From Eubacteriales bacterium (GTDB lineage Bacteria > Bacillota > Clostridia > Lachnospirales > Lachnospiraceae): 53,685 nt of DNA. The position numbers and the translations under genes are program-made. Shown piece after piece: positions 32,782-41,727 of the stretch; position 1 is the first letter of the stretch, and each line of letters starts with the position of its first letter. The stretch spans positions 1-53,685 of the forward strand of contig JAUNHB010000009.1 in NCBI GenBank assembly GCA_030524125.1, written 5' to 3'. The notes beneath the pieces were generated by a model. The model was given only the letters and a program-made list of their open reading frames with translations, ran no database searches and was not told where the DNA came from.

Positions 32782-34269
32782 ATGAAAAATTACAAGTTTT
32801 GGTTCTGCACAGGATCTCAGGATCTGTATGGAGACGAGTGTCTGAGAAAGGTGGCGGAGCATTCCGCAAAGATGGTGGCGGGACTCAACGCAGGCGGAAA
32901 GCTTCCGTTTGAAGTGATCCTGAAGCCGACGCTCATCAGCCAGGCGTCCATCCGTCAGACGCTGAACGAGGCCAACAACGATCCGGAGTGCGCGGGCGTC
33001 ATCACGTGGATGCACACGTTCTCCCCGGCGAAAATGTGGATCATCGGACTGCAGGAGTACAAAAAGCCGCTGTGCCATTTTCTGACCCAGTTTAACGAGG
33101 AGATCCCGTACGGGACTATCGACATGGATTTCATGAACGAGAACCAGTCCGCACACGGCGACCGGGAGTACGGCCATATCGTGAGCCGCATGGGCATCGA
33201 GAGAAAGATCATCTTCGGACACTGGGACAACCCGGCGGTGCAGGAGCGTCTGGGAAGCTGGATGCGCACGGCTGTCGGCGTCATGGAGTCGTCCCACATC
33301 CGCGTCTGCCGCGTGGGCGACAATATGAACAACGTGGCCGTGACCGAGGGCGACAAGGTGGAGGCCCAGATCAAATTCGGCTGGGAGATCGACCATTACA
33401 ACATCAACGACATGGTGGAGTATGTGGACGCGGTGCCGCAGGGCGACGTGGACGCGCTGGTGGAGGAGTATTACAGCAAGTACGAGATCCTGCTGGAGGG
33501 CCGCGACGCGGCTGAATTCCGCCGTCATGTGGCCGTGCAGGCGCAGATCGAGCTGGGAGCGGAGAAGTTCCTGAAGGACGGCGACTATCACGCGATCGTC
33601 ACCCACTTCGGAATGCTGGGCGGCTTAAAGCAGCTTCCGGGTCTGGCGATGCAGAGACTGATGGAGAAGGGTTACGGCTTCGGCGCCGAGGGAGACTGGA
33701 AGACGGCGGCGATGGTGCGCCTCATGAAGATCATGACGGCCAACACGCCGAACGCGAAGGGAACGTCCTTCATGGAGGATTACACCTACAACCTGGTTCC
33801 GGGCAAGGAGGGTATCCTTCAGTCCCACATGCTGGAGGTGTGCCCGACCATCTCCGAGGGACCGATCTCCATCAAGGTGCAGCCGCTGTCCATGGGCAAC
33901 CGCGAGGATCCGGCCCGTCTCGTATTTACGTCCAAGACCGGCCCGGCGGTGGCGACCTCTCTTGTGGATCTTGGAAACCGCTTCCGCCTGATCATCAACG
34001 CCGTGGACTGCAAGAAGGTGGAGCAGCCCATGCCGAAGCTGCCGGTGGCGACCGCGTTCTGGACGCCGCAGCCCAGCCTCGAGGTGGGAACCGAGGCGTG
34101 GATCCTGGCAGGAGGAGCGCACCACACCGCGTTCTCCTACGACCTGACGGTGGAGCAGATGGTAGACTGGGCGGCCGCCATGGGAATCGAGAGCGTAGTC
34201 ATCGACAACGACACCCGCATCCGCGATTTCAAGAACGAGCTGAGATGGAACGCGGCGGCTTACCGATAA
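32782..34269 (+). CDS. araA: L-arabinose isomerase
   Basis: A 495-residue enzyme converting L-arabinose to L-ribulose with Mn. The N-terminal FWFCTGSQDLYG, the ITWMHTFSPAKMWI block and the C-terminal half with HFGMLGGLKQLPGLAMQRL, EDYTYNLVPGKEGILQSHMLEVCP and AGGAHHTAFSYDL are typical of AraA; metal ligands lie among the Glu and His in these. GCAGGAGGAAGAAG precedes the ATG at 32782, so the longer in-frame N-terminus (from 32665) is not used. The 150-base gap behind araR has GC-rich hairpins but no clear terminator, so it may be read from araR's promoter. No ribulokinase gene follows. Confidence 0.96.
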   Translation: MKNYKFWFCTGSQDLYGDECLRKVAEHSAKMVAGLNAGGKLPFEVILKPTLISQASIRQTLNEANNDPECAGVITWMHTFSPAKMWIIGLQEYKKPLCHFLTQFNEEIPYGTIDMDFMNENQSAHGDREYGHIVSRMGIERKIIFGHWDNPAVQERLGSWMRTAVGVMESSHIRVCRVGDNMNNVAVTEGDKVEAQIKFGWEIDHYNINDMVEYVDAVPQGDVDALVEEYYSKYEILLEGRDAAEFRRHVAVQAQIELGAEKFLKDGDYHAIVTHFGMLGGLKQLPGLAMQRLMEKGYGFGAEGDWKTAAMVRLMKIMTANTPNAKGTSFMEDYTYNLVPGKEGILQSHMLEVCPTISEGPISIKVQPLSMGNREDPARLVFTSKTGPAVATSLVDLGNRFRLIINAVDCKKVEQPMPKLPVATAFWTPQPSLEVGTEAWILAGGAHHTAFSYDLTVEQMVDWAAAMGIESVVIDNDTRIRDFKNELRWNAAAYR

Positions 34270-34284
34270 GCAGGAGGAACGAAT

Positions 34285-34986
34285 ATGCTGGAACAGTTAA
34301 AGCAGGAAGTATATGAGGCGAACATGCTGCTTCCAAAATACGGTCTTGTGACCTTTACATGGGGAAATGTCAGCGGCATCGACCGGGAGCGCGGCCTGTT
34401 CGTCATCAAGCCGAGCGGAGTGGACTACGAGACCATGAAGCCGGAGGATATGGTGGTCATGGATCTGGACGGAAACAAGGTGGAGGGGCGCTACAAGCCC
34501 TCCTCCGACACGCCCACGCATCTGGAGATCTATAAGGCGTTTGAGTCGGTGGGCGGGGTGATCCATACTCATTCCTCCTACGCCACCAGCTGGGCGCAGG
34601 CAGGCAGGAGCATTCCGTGCTACGGCACGACGCACGCGGACTATATGTACGGAGAGATCCCGTGCCTGCGCTGCCTGACGAAGGAAGAGATCGAGGACGC
34701 CTACGAGGCCAACACCGGCCATCTGATCGTGGATTCGTTCCGCGACATGGGTAAGGATCCCATGGCCGTGCCGGCCTGCCTGTGCAAGAACCACGGGCCT
34801 TTCGCGTGGGGCAAGGATCCCTACGAAGCGGTGCACAACGCCGTGGTGCTGGAAGAGGTGGCCAAGATGGCCTACCGCGCGGAGGTCATCAACGCGCGGA
34901 TCCAGCCGGCTCCGCAGGAGCTTCAGGACAAGCACTACTACCGGAAGCACGGCGCGAACGCCTACTACGGTCAGGATACTAACTAG
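34285..34986 (+). CDS. araD: L-ribulose-5-phosphate 4-epimerase
   Basis: A 233-residue class II aldolase-fold epimerase that turns L-ribulose 5-phosphate into D-xylulose 5-phosphate. Visible are [14 protein letters not shown], the phosphate-binding VIKPSGVDY, the zinc pair in [15 protein letters not shown] (His-x-His), [13 protein letters not shown] with the third histidine, and AY near the C-terminus. AGGAGGAACGAAT precedes the ATG, 15 bases after araA, hence one operon. Its product enters the pentose phosphate pathway together with that of the xylulokinase. Confidence 0.96.
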   Translation: MLEQLKQEVYEANMLLPKYGLVTFTWGNVSGIDRERGLFVIKPSGVDYETMKPEDMVVMDLDGNKVEGRYKPSSDTPTHLEIYKAFESVGGVIHTHSSYATSWAQAGRSIPCYGTTHADYMYGEIPCLRCLTKEEIEDAYEANTGHLIVDSFRDMGKDPMAVPACLCKNHGPFAWGKDPYEAVHNAVVLEEVAKMAYRAEVINARIQPAPQELQDKHYYRKHGANAYYGQDTN

Positions 34987-35037
34987 ATGTTGTAACAGTT
35001 TAACCAGCCGGATCATGAGCAAAGATAGCCGCGCAGC

Positions 35038-35082
35038 GGCGGGGAGCGCGTAAGCGCGGCTTTGCGAATGGTGCGGGCTGAA
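35038..35082 (+). repeat. 45-bp intergenic repeat, copy 1
   Basis: This GC-rich 45-bp stretch (begins GGCGGGGAGCGCG, ends GTGCGGGCTGAA) recurs at 52893-52937 with a single mismatch (position 35052, A versus C). Here it follows araD and precedes the aspartate kinase promoter; the other copy precedes the guaA promoter. Confidence 0.9.
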
Positions 35083-35089
35083 CCCGGGA

Positions 35090-35129
35090 GCGCCCCGCCG
35101 CGTACGACAGGTATGCGGCGGGGCGCTTT
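35090..35129 (+). terminator. Terminator of the ara operon
   Basis: Perfect 12-bp stem GCGCCCCGCCGC/GCGGCGGGGCGC (35090-35101 and 35115-35126) with a 13-base loop, followed by only TTT. Probably the ara operon terminator, though U-poor. Confidence 0.6.
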
Positions 35130-35164
35130 GCGCGCGAGAATCTTTGTCTTTTTACAAAAAACAG

Positions 35165-35193
35165 TTGTTTTCCGGGCACAATCCAATTATAAT
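35165..35193 (+). promoter_or_regulatory. Promoter of the aspartate kinase gene
   Basis: TTGTTT (35165-35170), 17 bp, TATAAT (35188-35193). The 5' UTR is about 45 bases, too short for a lysine riboswitch. Confidence 0.7.
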
Positions 35194-35243
35194 CAAAAAA
35201 TAGTCTTATTTTGTAAGTGAAGAAGGAACGAGGAGATAAAGTG

Positions 35244-36563
35244 ATGAAGAAGGTAGTGAAATTCGGAGGGAGCTCGCTGGCAAGCGCCGGCCAGTTCCAG
35301 AAGGTTGGAAAGATCATTCTCTCAGACGAGAGCCGCTGCTATGTCGTGCCGTCTGCGCCTGGAAAACGGTTCGGCGGGGACACGAAGGTGACGGACATGC
35401 TGTACCAGTGCTATTATGCGGCGGCCAACGGCGAGGATTTTGACGGACTGCTCAAGCAGATCAAGGCGCGCTACAACGAGATCATCGGCGGCCTGAACTT
35501 AAAGCTCTCTCTGGACGGGGAGTTCGAGGAGATCGCGAAGAGATTCAAGGAGAAGGCGGGAAGCGACTACGCGGCTTCCAGAGGAGAGTATCTGAACGGC
35601 ATTATCATGTCCGCCTATCTGGGATACGCGTTCGTGGACGCGGCGGAGGTCATCCGCTTTGCCGACAGCGGCGAGTTTGACGCGGAGACGACGGACCAGC
35701 TCATGGCGGCCAGACTGCAGGAGCTGCCAAAGGCGGTGATCCCGGGCTTCTACGGAGCCTATGCGGACGGAAGGATCAAGACCTTTTCCAGAGGCGGATC
35801 GGACATCACCGGTTCCATCGTGGCGAGAGCGGGCAAGGTGGATCTGTACGAAAACTGGACCGACGTGTCGGGATTTCTCGTGACGGATCCCCGGCTGATC
35901 GAAAATCCGGAGACGATCGACGTGATCACCTACCGGGAGCTCCGGGAGCTGTCCTACATGGGAGCCACGGTGCTGCACGAGGACGCCATCTTCCCGGTGC
36001 GCAAGGCGGGCATCCCGATCAACATCCGCAACACGAATCGTCCCGAGGACGCGGGAACGATGATCGTGGCCAGCACGTGCCACAAACCCCGCTACACCAT
36101 CACGGGAATCGCGGGCAAGAAGGGCTTCGTGGTCGTCAATATCGAGAAGGATATGATGAACTCCGAGATCGGATTCGGCCGCAAGGTGCTGGAGGAATTT
36201 GAAAAGTACGGCATTTCCTTCGAGCATATGCCGTCCGGCATCGACACGCTCAGCGTGATCGTGCATCAGGACGAGTTCGAGGAGCACGAGCAGAAGGTGC
36301 TGTCCGGCATCCAGCGGGCGGTGCATCCGGACCACATGGAGGTGGAGGGCGACATGGCGCTGATCGCGGTGGTCGGCCGGGCCATGAAGTCCAACCGGGG
36401 CACGGCGGCCAGGATCTTTGCCGCGCTGGCTCACGCCAACGTCAACGTCAAGATGATCGATCAGGGCTCCGCGGAGTGGAACGTCATCGTCGGCGTGCGC
36501 AACGAGGATTTTGAGAAAGCCGTCAAGTCGATCTACGACATTTTCATCACGACGCAGTTATAA
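35244..36563 (+). CDS. Aspartate kinase
   Basis: A 439-residue enzyme that phosphorylates L-aspartate, first step to lysine, threonine and methionine. The N-terminal KFGGSSLA motif, SAPGKR, and the catalytic-domain FSRGGSDITGS are clear; two ACT domains (about 305-439, GFVVVNIEKDMMNSEIGFG and LIAVVGRAMKSNRGTAA) should give feedback control. AGGAGA lies 7 bases before the ATG at 35244; the preceding in-frame GTG at 35217 is not needed. It stands alone with its own promoter and without neighbouring pathway genes. Confidence 0.95.
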   Translation: MKKVVKFGGSSLASAGQFQKVGKIILSDESRCYVVPSAPGKRFGGDTKVTDMLYQCYYAAANGEDFDGLLKQIKARYNEIIGGLNLKLSLDGEFEEIAKRFKEKAGSDYAASRGEYLNGIIMSAYLGYAFVDAAEVIRFADSGEFDAETTDQLMAARLQELPKAVIPGFYGAYADGRIKTFSRGGSDITGSIVARAGKVDLYENWTDVSGFLVTDPRLIENPETIDVITYRELRELSYMGATVLHEDAIFPVRKAGIPINIRNTNRPEDAGTMIVASTCHKPRYTITGIAGKKGFVVVNIEKDMMNSEIGFGRKVLEEFEKYGISFEHMPSGIDTLSVIVHQDEFEEHEQKVLSGIQRAVHPDHMEVEGDMALIAVVGRAMKSNRGTAARIFAALAHANVNVKMIDQGSAEWNVIVGVRNEDFEKAVKSIYDIFITTQL

Positions 36564-36569
36564 TAAGAG

Positions 36570-36631
36570 ATTCTAAAGAATCCTTAAAATTCTGTGAAGT
36601 CGGCCATTTTGCCGAAAAACTGTGTTATACT
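36570..36631 (+). promoter_or_regulatory. Two small hairpins and extended -10 before hydrolase
   Basis: GATTC-TAAA-GAATC (36570-36583) and TCGGC/GCCGA (36600-36615) precede TGTGTTATACT (36621-36631), an extended -10 identical to that at 1894. A clear -35 is lacking. The first hairpin may help end the aspartate kinase transcript. Confidence 0.4.
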
Positions 36632-36666
36632 GCCATAAAAGAACACACAGAAACGAAGGTGGGATT

Positions 36667-37611
36667 ATGGTAACACGGGAAGAATTTTATGTGGATTCCG
36701 TGGACGGCATTCATATGATACACGGCTACCGGTGGTACGACACGCAGAAGGCTTACAGAGGCGCGGTGCAGCTCGTACACGGGATGCTGGAATATATAGA
36801 GAGATACGACGAGCTGGCCAAATACCTGGCGGAGAGAGGATATTTTGTCATCGGACACGATCATCTGGGGCACGGGGATTCGGTCAGGGACCAGGAAGAA
36901 CTGGGTTACGTAGGAGATCAGGGCGCTGTGCTCTGGCTGAGAGATATGGAACAGATCCGGCGGATGGCGGTGTCCTACGCGCCGAAGGTTCCTTATATTA
37001 TGATCGGCCACAGCATGGGCTCTTTTCTGGTGCGGCGTTATCTGATCTATCACGGAAACCGGGTGGACGGCGCGGTGATCATGGGAACCGGGCAGCAGAG
37101 TCCGCTGCTTGTGAAGACGGGGCTTCTGGTGGCTTATCTGGATATGATGCGCAGCGGCCCGAAGGGACACAGCCGCCTTTTGAACAACCTGACCTGCGAG
37201 GGCTACGCGAAGCGGTATCCGGACAACCGGAGCACGGGCAGTTGGATGAGCCGGGATCCGCAGGTGCTGATCGAAGCCCTTCAGGACGGCCGGAGAAATT
37301 TTGCGTTTACGCTGAACGCGTACGAAGCGCTCCTGCGCACGGTCGAGGAGGCGGTGGATCCGAGGCGGGCCGCGAAGATGCCGCGGGATCTTCCTCTCCT
37401 TCTGTTGGCGGGGGACGAGGATCCGGTGGGCGACAACGGCAAAGGCGTGCGCCGGTTTGAACGGATGCTGAAAAAGATCGGAATGAAAAATGTGACCTGC
37501 ATGATCTACCCGGAAGGGCGTCATGAGCTGATCAACGATCTGGAAAAAGAACAGGTGCTGCGGGACATCGAGCAGTGGTGCAGCGCCGTCGAGAGGAGAG
37601 ACAGGAGGTAA
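36667..37611 (+). CDS. Alpha/beta hydrolase (monoglyceride-lipase-like)
   Basis: A 314-residue serine hydrolase of the Hydrolase_4 / lysophospholipase class. The oxyanion HGM lies in VQLVHGMLEYIERYD, the HGxG-like FVIGHDHLGHGDS follows, and the nucleophile Ser116 is in GHSMGS. The acid is in LLLLAGDEDPVGDNG and the catalytic His in YPEGRHELIND, as in monoacylglycerol lipases. No signal peptide, so it acts in the cytosol. AAGGTGGG precedes the ATG. The stop lies within the ribosome site of the next gene, so they form a two-gene operon. Confidence 0.9.
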   Translation: MVTREEFYVDSVDGIHMIHGYRWYDTQKAYRGAVQLVHGMLEYIERYDELAKYLAERGYFVIGHDHLGHGDSVRDQEELGYVGDQGAVLWLRDMEQIRRMAVSYAPKVPYIMIGHSMGSFLVRRYLIYHGNRVDGAVIMGTGQQSPLLVKTGLLVAYLDMMRSGPKGHSRLLNNLTCEGYAKRYPDNRSTGSWMSRDPQVLIEALQDGRRNFAFTLNAYEALLRTVEEAVDPRRAAKMPRDLPLLLLAGDEDPVGDNGKGVRRFERMLKKIGMKNVTCMIYPEGRHELINDLEKEQVLRDIEQWCSAVERRDRR

Positions 37612-37613
37612 TC

Positions 37614-38486
37614 ATGAGGAAGTGGATAGGAATGCTGCTGATGGCGGTACTGCTGACAGGCGCGTGCCTGCAGGCGTCGGCTGCCGGGACGGGGGTCCTG
37701 GCGCTGGGAGCCAATCTGAGCGATTCCCAGAGGGCGGAGGTCTACGCCCAGATGGGGATCACGGCGGAACAGGCGGCGACTTATGAGACCATTTACATTA
37801 CCAACGATATGGAGCACCAGTATCTGGACGATTCGCTGGGAGCCGCGGTGGTGGGGACCAATTCTCTCTCCTCGGTGCTCCTGCTTCCGCAGGAGAGCGG
37901 GGCGGGGCTGAGCGTGGAGACCCACAACATCAACTACTGCACCATCTCCATGTACCGAAACGCCCTCCTGACGGCGGGCGTGGAGGACGCGAAGGTGATC
38001 GTGGCCGCTCCGAGCCCCATCAGCGGCACGGCGGCGCTGATCGGAGCGGTCAAGGCGTATGAGACGTACAGCGGACAGACCGTCAGCGACGAAGCCTTTC
38101 AGGTGGCCACCGACGAGCTGGTGCTGACCGGACAGCTCTCGGAGGAGCTGGATTCGGAGGAAGTGTCGGATCTGATCGCTTATCTGAAGCAGCAGATCGC
38201 GGAAAACAATCTGGACGATCCGGATGAGCTGGAGAAGCTGGTGCGCCAGGCGGCGGAGGAGATGGGCATCACTCTGACCGACGAGCAGGTGTCCCAGATC
38301 GTGAACCTTCTTCTGAAATTAAACAACCTGGACATCGACGCGGATCAGCTGGTCAGCCAGGCGAAGGAGCTGTACGACAAGCTGGAATCGCTGGGGATCG
38401 AGTTCGACGGGGAGAAGGTGGGAAATTTTATCACAAACTTCGTCTCCTCGATCTGGGAGCTGATCCAGAGCTTCCTGTCCCGATAG
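37614..38486 (+). CDS. DUF1002 exported protein
   Basis: A 290-residue exported protein. The signal peptide (MRKWIGMLLMAVLLTG onward, cleavage probably after ASA) is followed by a DUF1002 domain (about 27-290) beginning ALGANLSDSQRAEVYAQMG. The segment VGTNSLSSVLLLPQESGAGL and YCTISMYRNALLTAGVEDAKVIVAAPSPISGTAAL-type blocks are typical. The rest is amphipathic helices. DUF1002 proteins of Firmicutes have no proven function. It is coupled to the hydrolase by AGGAGGTAATC, which overlaps that gene's stop. Confidence 0.85.
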   Translation: MRKWIGMLLMAVLLTGACLQASAAGTGVLALGANLSDSQRAEVYAQMGITAEQAATYETIYITNDMEHQYLDDSLGAAVVGTNSLSSVLLLPQESGAGLSVETHNINYCTISMYRNALLTAGVEDAKVIVAAPSPISGTAALIGAVKAYETYSGQTVSDEAFQVATDELVLTGQLSEELDSEEVSDLIAYLKQQIAENNLDDPDELEKLVRQAAEEMGITLTDEQVSQIVNLLLKLNNLDIDADQLVSQAKELYDKLESLGIEFDGEKVGNFITNFVSSIWELIQSFLSR

Positions 38487-38493
38487 ACGAAAA

Positions 38494-38529
38494 GAGGAGG
38501 ACTAAGGCTCACGGGCTTTAGTCCTCCTC
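38494..38529. terminator. Bidirectional terminator between convergent genes
   Basis: A 12-bp perfect stem GAGGAGGACTAA/TTAGTCCTCCTC. On the minus strand the stem includes the last codons of the small gene ending at 38518. Confidence 0.7.
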
Positions 38530-38784
38530 GATCACTTCAAATTCCAGATAATCAAAATCAATCTGATCCACAAAGCTGTCTTTGCGGAAGCGGGTCTTTG
38601 CGTGCCGCTGAAACTCCCGGATGTTGGAGTCCAGCCAGATCGGCTTGCTCAGGTCAAAGGCGTAGCACAGCTCGTCCAGAGCGTGCATGACCTTGTGGGT
38701 CCGCGTCTCCCCGCTGTCGTCGCAGACGACGTGATCCCTGATCAGACGATTGTCCGAGATGATCTTTCCCCAGATACGAAACAT
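38518..38784 (-). CDS. Small conserved cytosolic protein of unknown function
   Basis: An 88-residue acidic protein with no signal or membrane helix. Sequence blocks are MFRIWGKIISDNRLIRD, THKVMHALDELCYAFDLS, KPIWLDSNIREFQRHAKTRF and the acidic end EFEVIEED. It looks like a small protein I recall as common in Lachnospiraceae, always of this size, but with no known role. The ATG at 38784 follows CAGGAGGAATGCT exactly, so the longer frame up to 38997 is not used. No partner gene on the same strand. Confidence 0.8.
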   Translation of the reverse strand: MFRIWGKIISDNRLIRDHVVCDDSGETRTHKVMHALDELCYAFDLSKPIWLDSNIREFQRHAKTRFRKDSFVDQIDFDYLEFEVIEED

Positions 38785-38927
38785 AGCATTCCTCCTGCTG
38801 AAAGCCGACGCATATCCGCCGGCTGCTGTATGTCTCCCAGTATATCCGCGCGGCGCGCGGTTGTAAAGAGCCGAAGCCTTCTGCGGAGCGGAAATCTCCG
38901 TTAAATATGAGTAAAATTTTTCAAAAA

Positions 38928-38960
38928 TTGACAAAATCCAAGTGGATTGTATGGTATAAT
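38928..38960 (+). promoter_or_regulatory. Promoter of the small alarmone synthetase gene
   Basis: TTGACA (38928-38933), then TATGGT after 16 bp (38950-38955), directly overlapped by TATAAT (38955-38960). The leader to the ATG is about 60 bases. Confidence 0.55.
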
Positions 38961-39023
38961 AGGCAAGGAATATACGTGCGCATTTAAGGAAATTCATTTG
39001 TTTTTTTCAGGGGGACGGTTACT

Positions 39024-39683
39024 ATGGCAACAGAGATAAGTATTCAGGAGTACATCCGCAGCCGGTCGGACCGGGACGGCTTTGAGACGGCCATGTTCAT
39101 CTACCAGTCCGCGCTGATCCAGATGACCAGCCGGATCGAGGTGCTGAACAATGAGCTGAGCCATATGCACTCCTACAATCCCATTGAATATGTAAAGACC
39201 CGTCTGAAAACGCCGGAGAGTATCATGAAGAAACTTCGGAAGAACGGACATAACGTCAACATCGACGATATGGTGGAGTACGTAAACGACATTGCCGGGA
39301 TCCGGATCACCTGCTCGTTTTTCTCCGAGATTTATTTTCTGGCGGAAATGCTGGCCTGCCAGGACAATCTGTCGGTCATCAGCATCAAAGATTACATAAG
39401 CCACCCGAAGGAGAGCGGCTACAAGAGCTATCATATGCTTTTGTCCATCCAGGTGGCGCTGGCCGACGCGGTCGTGCCCACAAAGGTGGAGGTGCAGATA
39501 CGGACTATGGCCATGGATTTCTGGGCCAGCCTCGAGCACAAGATCTATTATAAATACGAGGGGAACGCTCCCGATTATTTCGCGAGGGAGCTTCAGGAGT
39601 GCTCGTCCATCATCTCCCGGCTGGACGCCAAGATGATGTCGCTGAACGAGGCGATGAAAAAGATCGACGGGGAGATCCCGTAG
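39024..39683 (+). CDS. Small alarmone synthetase (RelA/SpoT synthetase domain)
   Basis: A 219-residue single-domain (p)ppGpp synthetase of the YjbM/RelQ/YwaC type. The RelA_SpoT fold (about 55-170) shows DIAGIRITCSFFSEIY, HPKESGYKSYHMLL and VEVQIRTMAMDFWASLEHKI, the last being the well conserved synthase motif. There is no HD hydrolase, TGS or ACT domain, so it should make alarmone without degrading it. The C-terminal helix probably mediates oligomerisation. The gene is monocistronic; the ribosome site is a weak AGGGGGAC. A repeat element and hairpins follow. Confidence 0.93.
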   Translation: MATEISIQEYIRSRSDRDGFETAMFIYQSALIQMTSRIEVLNNELSHMHSYNPIEYVKTRLKTPESIMKKLRKNGHNVNIDDMVEYVNDIAGIRITCSFFSEIYFLAEMLACQDNLSVISIKDYISHPKESGYKSYHMLLSIQVALADAVVPTKVEVQIRTMAMDFWASLEHKIYYKYEGNAPDYFARELQECSSIISRLDAKMMSLNEAMKKIDGEIP

Positions 39684-39711
39684 AGAACAGCCGGGGCCGC
39701 TTCCGGGAAGG

Positions 39712-39787
39712 GCAACGGACAGCGTTGCTGTGAGCTGGCTGTGGTATTGCGGCGGATAGGGGGGAAGAAAATCTTCCCCCTATCCGA
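39712..39787 (+). repeat. Hairpin-bearing intergenic repeat family 2, copy A
   Basis: Begins GCAACGGACAG, contains TTGCTGTGAG and GGCTGTGGTAT, and ends in a stem CGGATAGGGGG/CCCCCTATCCG (about 15 bp with one bulge, AAA loop). The same ordered blocks occur at 51378-51450. Both copies follow genes and precede AT-rich leader regions. The gap 39684-40078 has no gene. Confidence 0.75.
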
Positions 39788-39805
39788 TCCTGTAAAATGA
39801 GGAGT

Positions 39806-39830
39806 GCCCCGGCAATACGGATGCCGGGGC
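39806..39830 (+). terminator. GC-rich hairpin downstream of alarmone synthetase
   Basis: Perfect 9-bp stem GCCCCGGCA/TGCCGGGGC with a 7-base loop, followed by TATTATG. T-poor, so termination is uncertain. Confidence 0.45.
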
Positions 39831-40016
39831 TATTATGAAAAAAATTATCTGTATGTCGTAGTTATCTCGTTTGATGTAAATAAAGTATAACAATATATTA
39901 TGAATAAAGTATGAACAAAATTTGAAATTATTGTAAAAACAGACAAAAATAAAAAGAGAAACAGATGCATAAATATGCAAAATATATAAAAGCCAAAGAC
40001 AGGCTTTTGCCTTCGG

Positions 40017-40045
40017 TTGTAAAAAATCAGGAAGAGTGATAAAAT
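40017..40045 (+). promoter_or_regulatory. Promoter of the CBS-type pyrophosphatase gene
   Basis: TTGTAA (40017-40022), 17 bp, TAAAAT (40040-40045). It lies at the end of a 200-base AT-rich stretch with no other feature recognised. Confidence 0.6.
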
Positions 40046-40078
40046 AGAGCCACTTACGGAGAGGAGAGCAAACGGATT

Positions 40079-41725
40079 ATGGCACCAGAGACAGCGCCGG
40101 TCTATGTGATCGGACATAAAAATCCGGATACGGATTCCATCTGCTCCGCCATCGCTTACGCGGAGCTTAAAAATCTGCTGCACGGGAGAGGCTACTGCGC
40201 GGCGCGCGCCGGCCAGATCAATCAGGAGACCCAGTATGTGCTGAATTTTTTCCAGACGCCGCCGCCCATGTACGTGGCGGACGTGATGACGGATGTAAGC
40301 GATATTGAGATCCGAAAGACGCAGGGAGTGTCGGGACAGATTTCGCTGAAAAAGGCGTGGAATATGATGAGAGCGCTGGGAGTGGTCACGCTTCCGATCA
40401 CCGACAACCAGAGACTGCAGGGACTGATCACCATCGGCGACATTGCCAACGCGTATATGGACGTGTACGACAACTGCATCCTGTCGGTGGCGAAAACGCC
40501 TTACCGGAACATCCTTGAGACGCTGGACGCGGAAATGCTGATCGGCGACACCGGCGCGGTGTGCGAGAAGGGAGAGGTGGTCATCGCGGCGGCCAACCCG
40601 GACGTGATGGAGGAGTATATCCACGAGGGGGACATGGTCATCCTCGGAAACCGCTATGAGTCCCAGCTGTGCGCCATCGAGATGAACGCGGCCTGCATCA
40701 TCGTCTGCATGGGGGCCAAGGTGTCCCGGACGATCCAGAAGCTGGCGCAGGAAAGGGGATGCAGCATCATCGTCACGCCCCACGACACGTTCACGGTGGC
40801 CCGCATGATCAACCAGAGTATGCCGATCTCCCATTTTATGAAGAAGGAAGGTCTGATCACGTTCAAGGTCACCGAGAAGACCGAGGACATCCGGGGCATC
40901 ATGGGACAGAAGCGCTACCGCGACTTCCCGATCCTGGATCTGGACGGCAACTACATCGGCATGATCTCCCGCCGGAACCTTCTGAATCTGCGCAAAAAGC
41001 AGGTGATCCTCGTGGACCACAACGAGGCCAGCCAGACGGTGGACGGCATCAACTACGCGGATATTCTGGAGATCATCGATCACCACCGGATCGGCACGCT
41101 GGAGACGCTGGAGCCGGTCTATTTCCGGAATCAGCCGGTGGGCTGCACGGCCACGATCATCTACCAGATGTATCAGGAAAACGGCGTGAAGATCGCCAAA
41201 AATATCGCGGGGCTTCTGATGGCGGCCATCATCTCCGACACGCTGATGTTCCGGTCGCCCACCTGCACTTCTGTGGATCAGGACGCGGCGCAGAAGCTCT
41301 CCCGGATCTGCGGGGTGGAGATCGAGGAGTTCGCCATCGACATGTTCAGCGCGGGCAGCGATATGAGTTCCCGGACGCCGGCGGAGATCTTCAGTCAGGA
41401 CCGGAAGAAATTCCAGGTGGGGGACTGCAGCTTCATCGTCTCCCAGATCAACAGCATGAACGCCATCGAGCTGGAGGAGGTTAAGGAAAAGCTGCTGCCT
41501 TATCTGGGAGAGAAGTTCGACTCGCTGGGCGTGGACATGTGCTACGTCATGCTGACCAACATCGTGAAGGAGGACACCGAGCTACTCTGCTTCGGAGAGC
41601 GGGCCAGAGACGTGGCCTGCCGCGCGTTCCAGCTCCCGGCGGATATGCAGGACATTCTGCTCAAAGGGCTGGTGTCTCGCAAGAAGCAGCTGATCCCGAG
41701 TATTGTGACGATTTTGCAGCAATAA
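40079..41725 (+). CDS. Mn-dependent inorganic pyrophosphatase with CBS and DRTGG domains
   Basis: A 548-residue family II (DHH/DHHA2) pyrophosphatase with a regulatory insert. The DHH half begins GHKNPDTDSICSAIAYAEL; the insert (about 70-310) has CBS repeats (TLPITDNQRLQGLITIGDIAN; FPILDLDGNYIGMISR) around a DRTGG-like domain (about 125-240). Then VDHNEASQT, IIDHHRIG and the C-terminal DHHA2 with the substrate-binding SRKKQ. Known CBS-PPases are inhibited by AMP/ADP and activated by diadenosine polyphosphates. Length fits the DRTGG form. The ribosome site GGAGAGGAG is somewhat far from the ATG. It follows an alarmone synthetase gene. Confidence 0.94.
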   Translation: MAPETAPVYVIGHKNPDTDSICSAIAYAELKNLLHGRGYCAARAGQINQETQYVLNFFQTPPPMYVADVMTDVSDIEIRKTQGVSGQISLKKAWNMMRALGVVTLPITDNQRLQGLITIGDIANAYMDVYDNCILSVAKTPYRNILETLDAEMLIGDTGAVCEKGEVVIAAANPDVMEEYIHEGDMVILGNRYESQLCAIEMNAACIIVCMGAKVSRTIQKLAQERGCSIIVTPHDTFTVARMINQSMPISHFMKKEGLITFKVTEKTEDIRGIMGQKRYRDFPILDLDGNYIGMISRRNLLNLRKKQVILVDHNEASQTVDGINYADILEIIDHHRIGTLETLEPVYFRNQPVGCTATIIYQMYQENGVKIAKNIAGLLMAAIISDTLMFRSPTCTSVDQDAAQKLSRICGVEIEEFAIDMFSAGSDMSSRTPAEIFSQDRKKFQVGDCSFIVSQINSMNAIELEEVKEKLLPYLGEKFDSLGVDMCYVMLTNIVKEDTELLCFGERARDVACRAFQLPADMQDILLKGLVSRKKQLIPSIVTILQQ

Positions 41726-41727
41726 AC

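Noticed and set aside
34987..35243. Lysine riboswitch before the aspartate kinase
   Set aside because: The promoter leaves only about 45 bases of leader, and no lysine-riboswitch motifs are visible.
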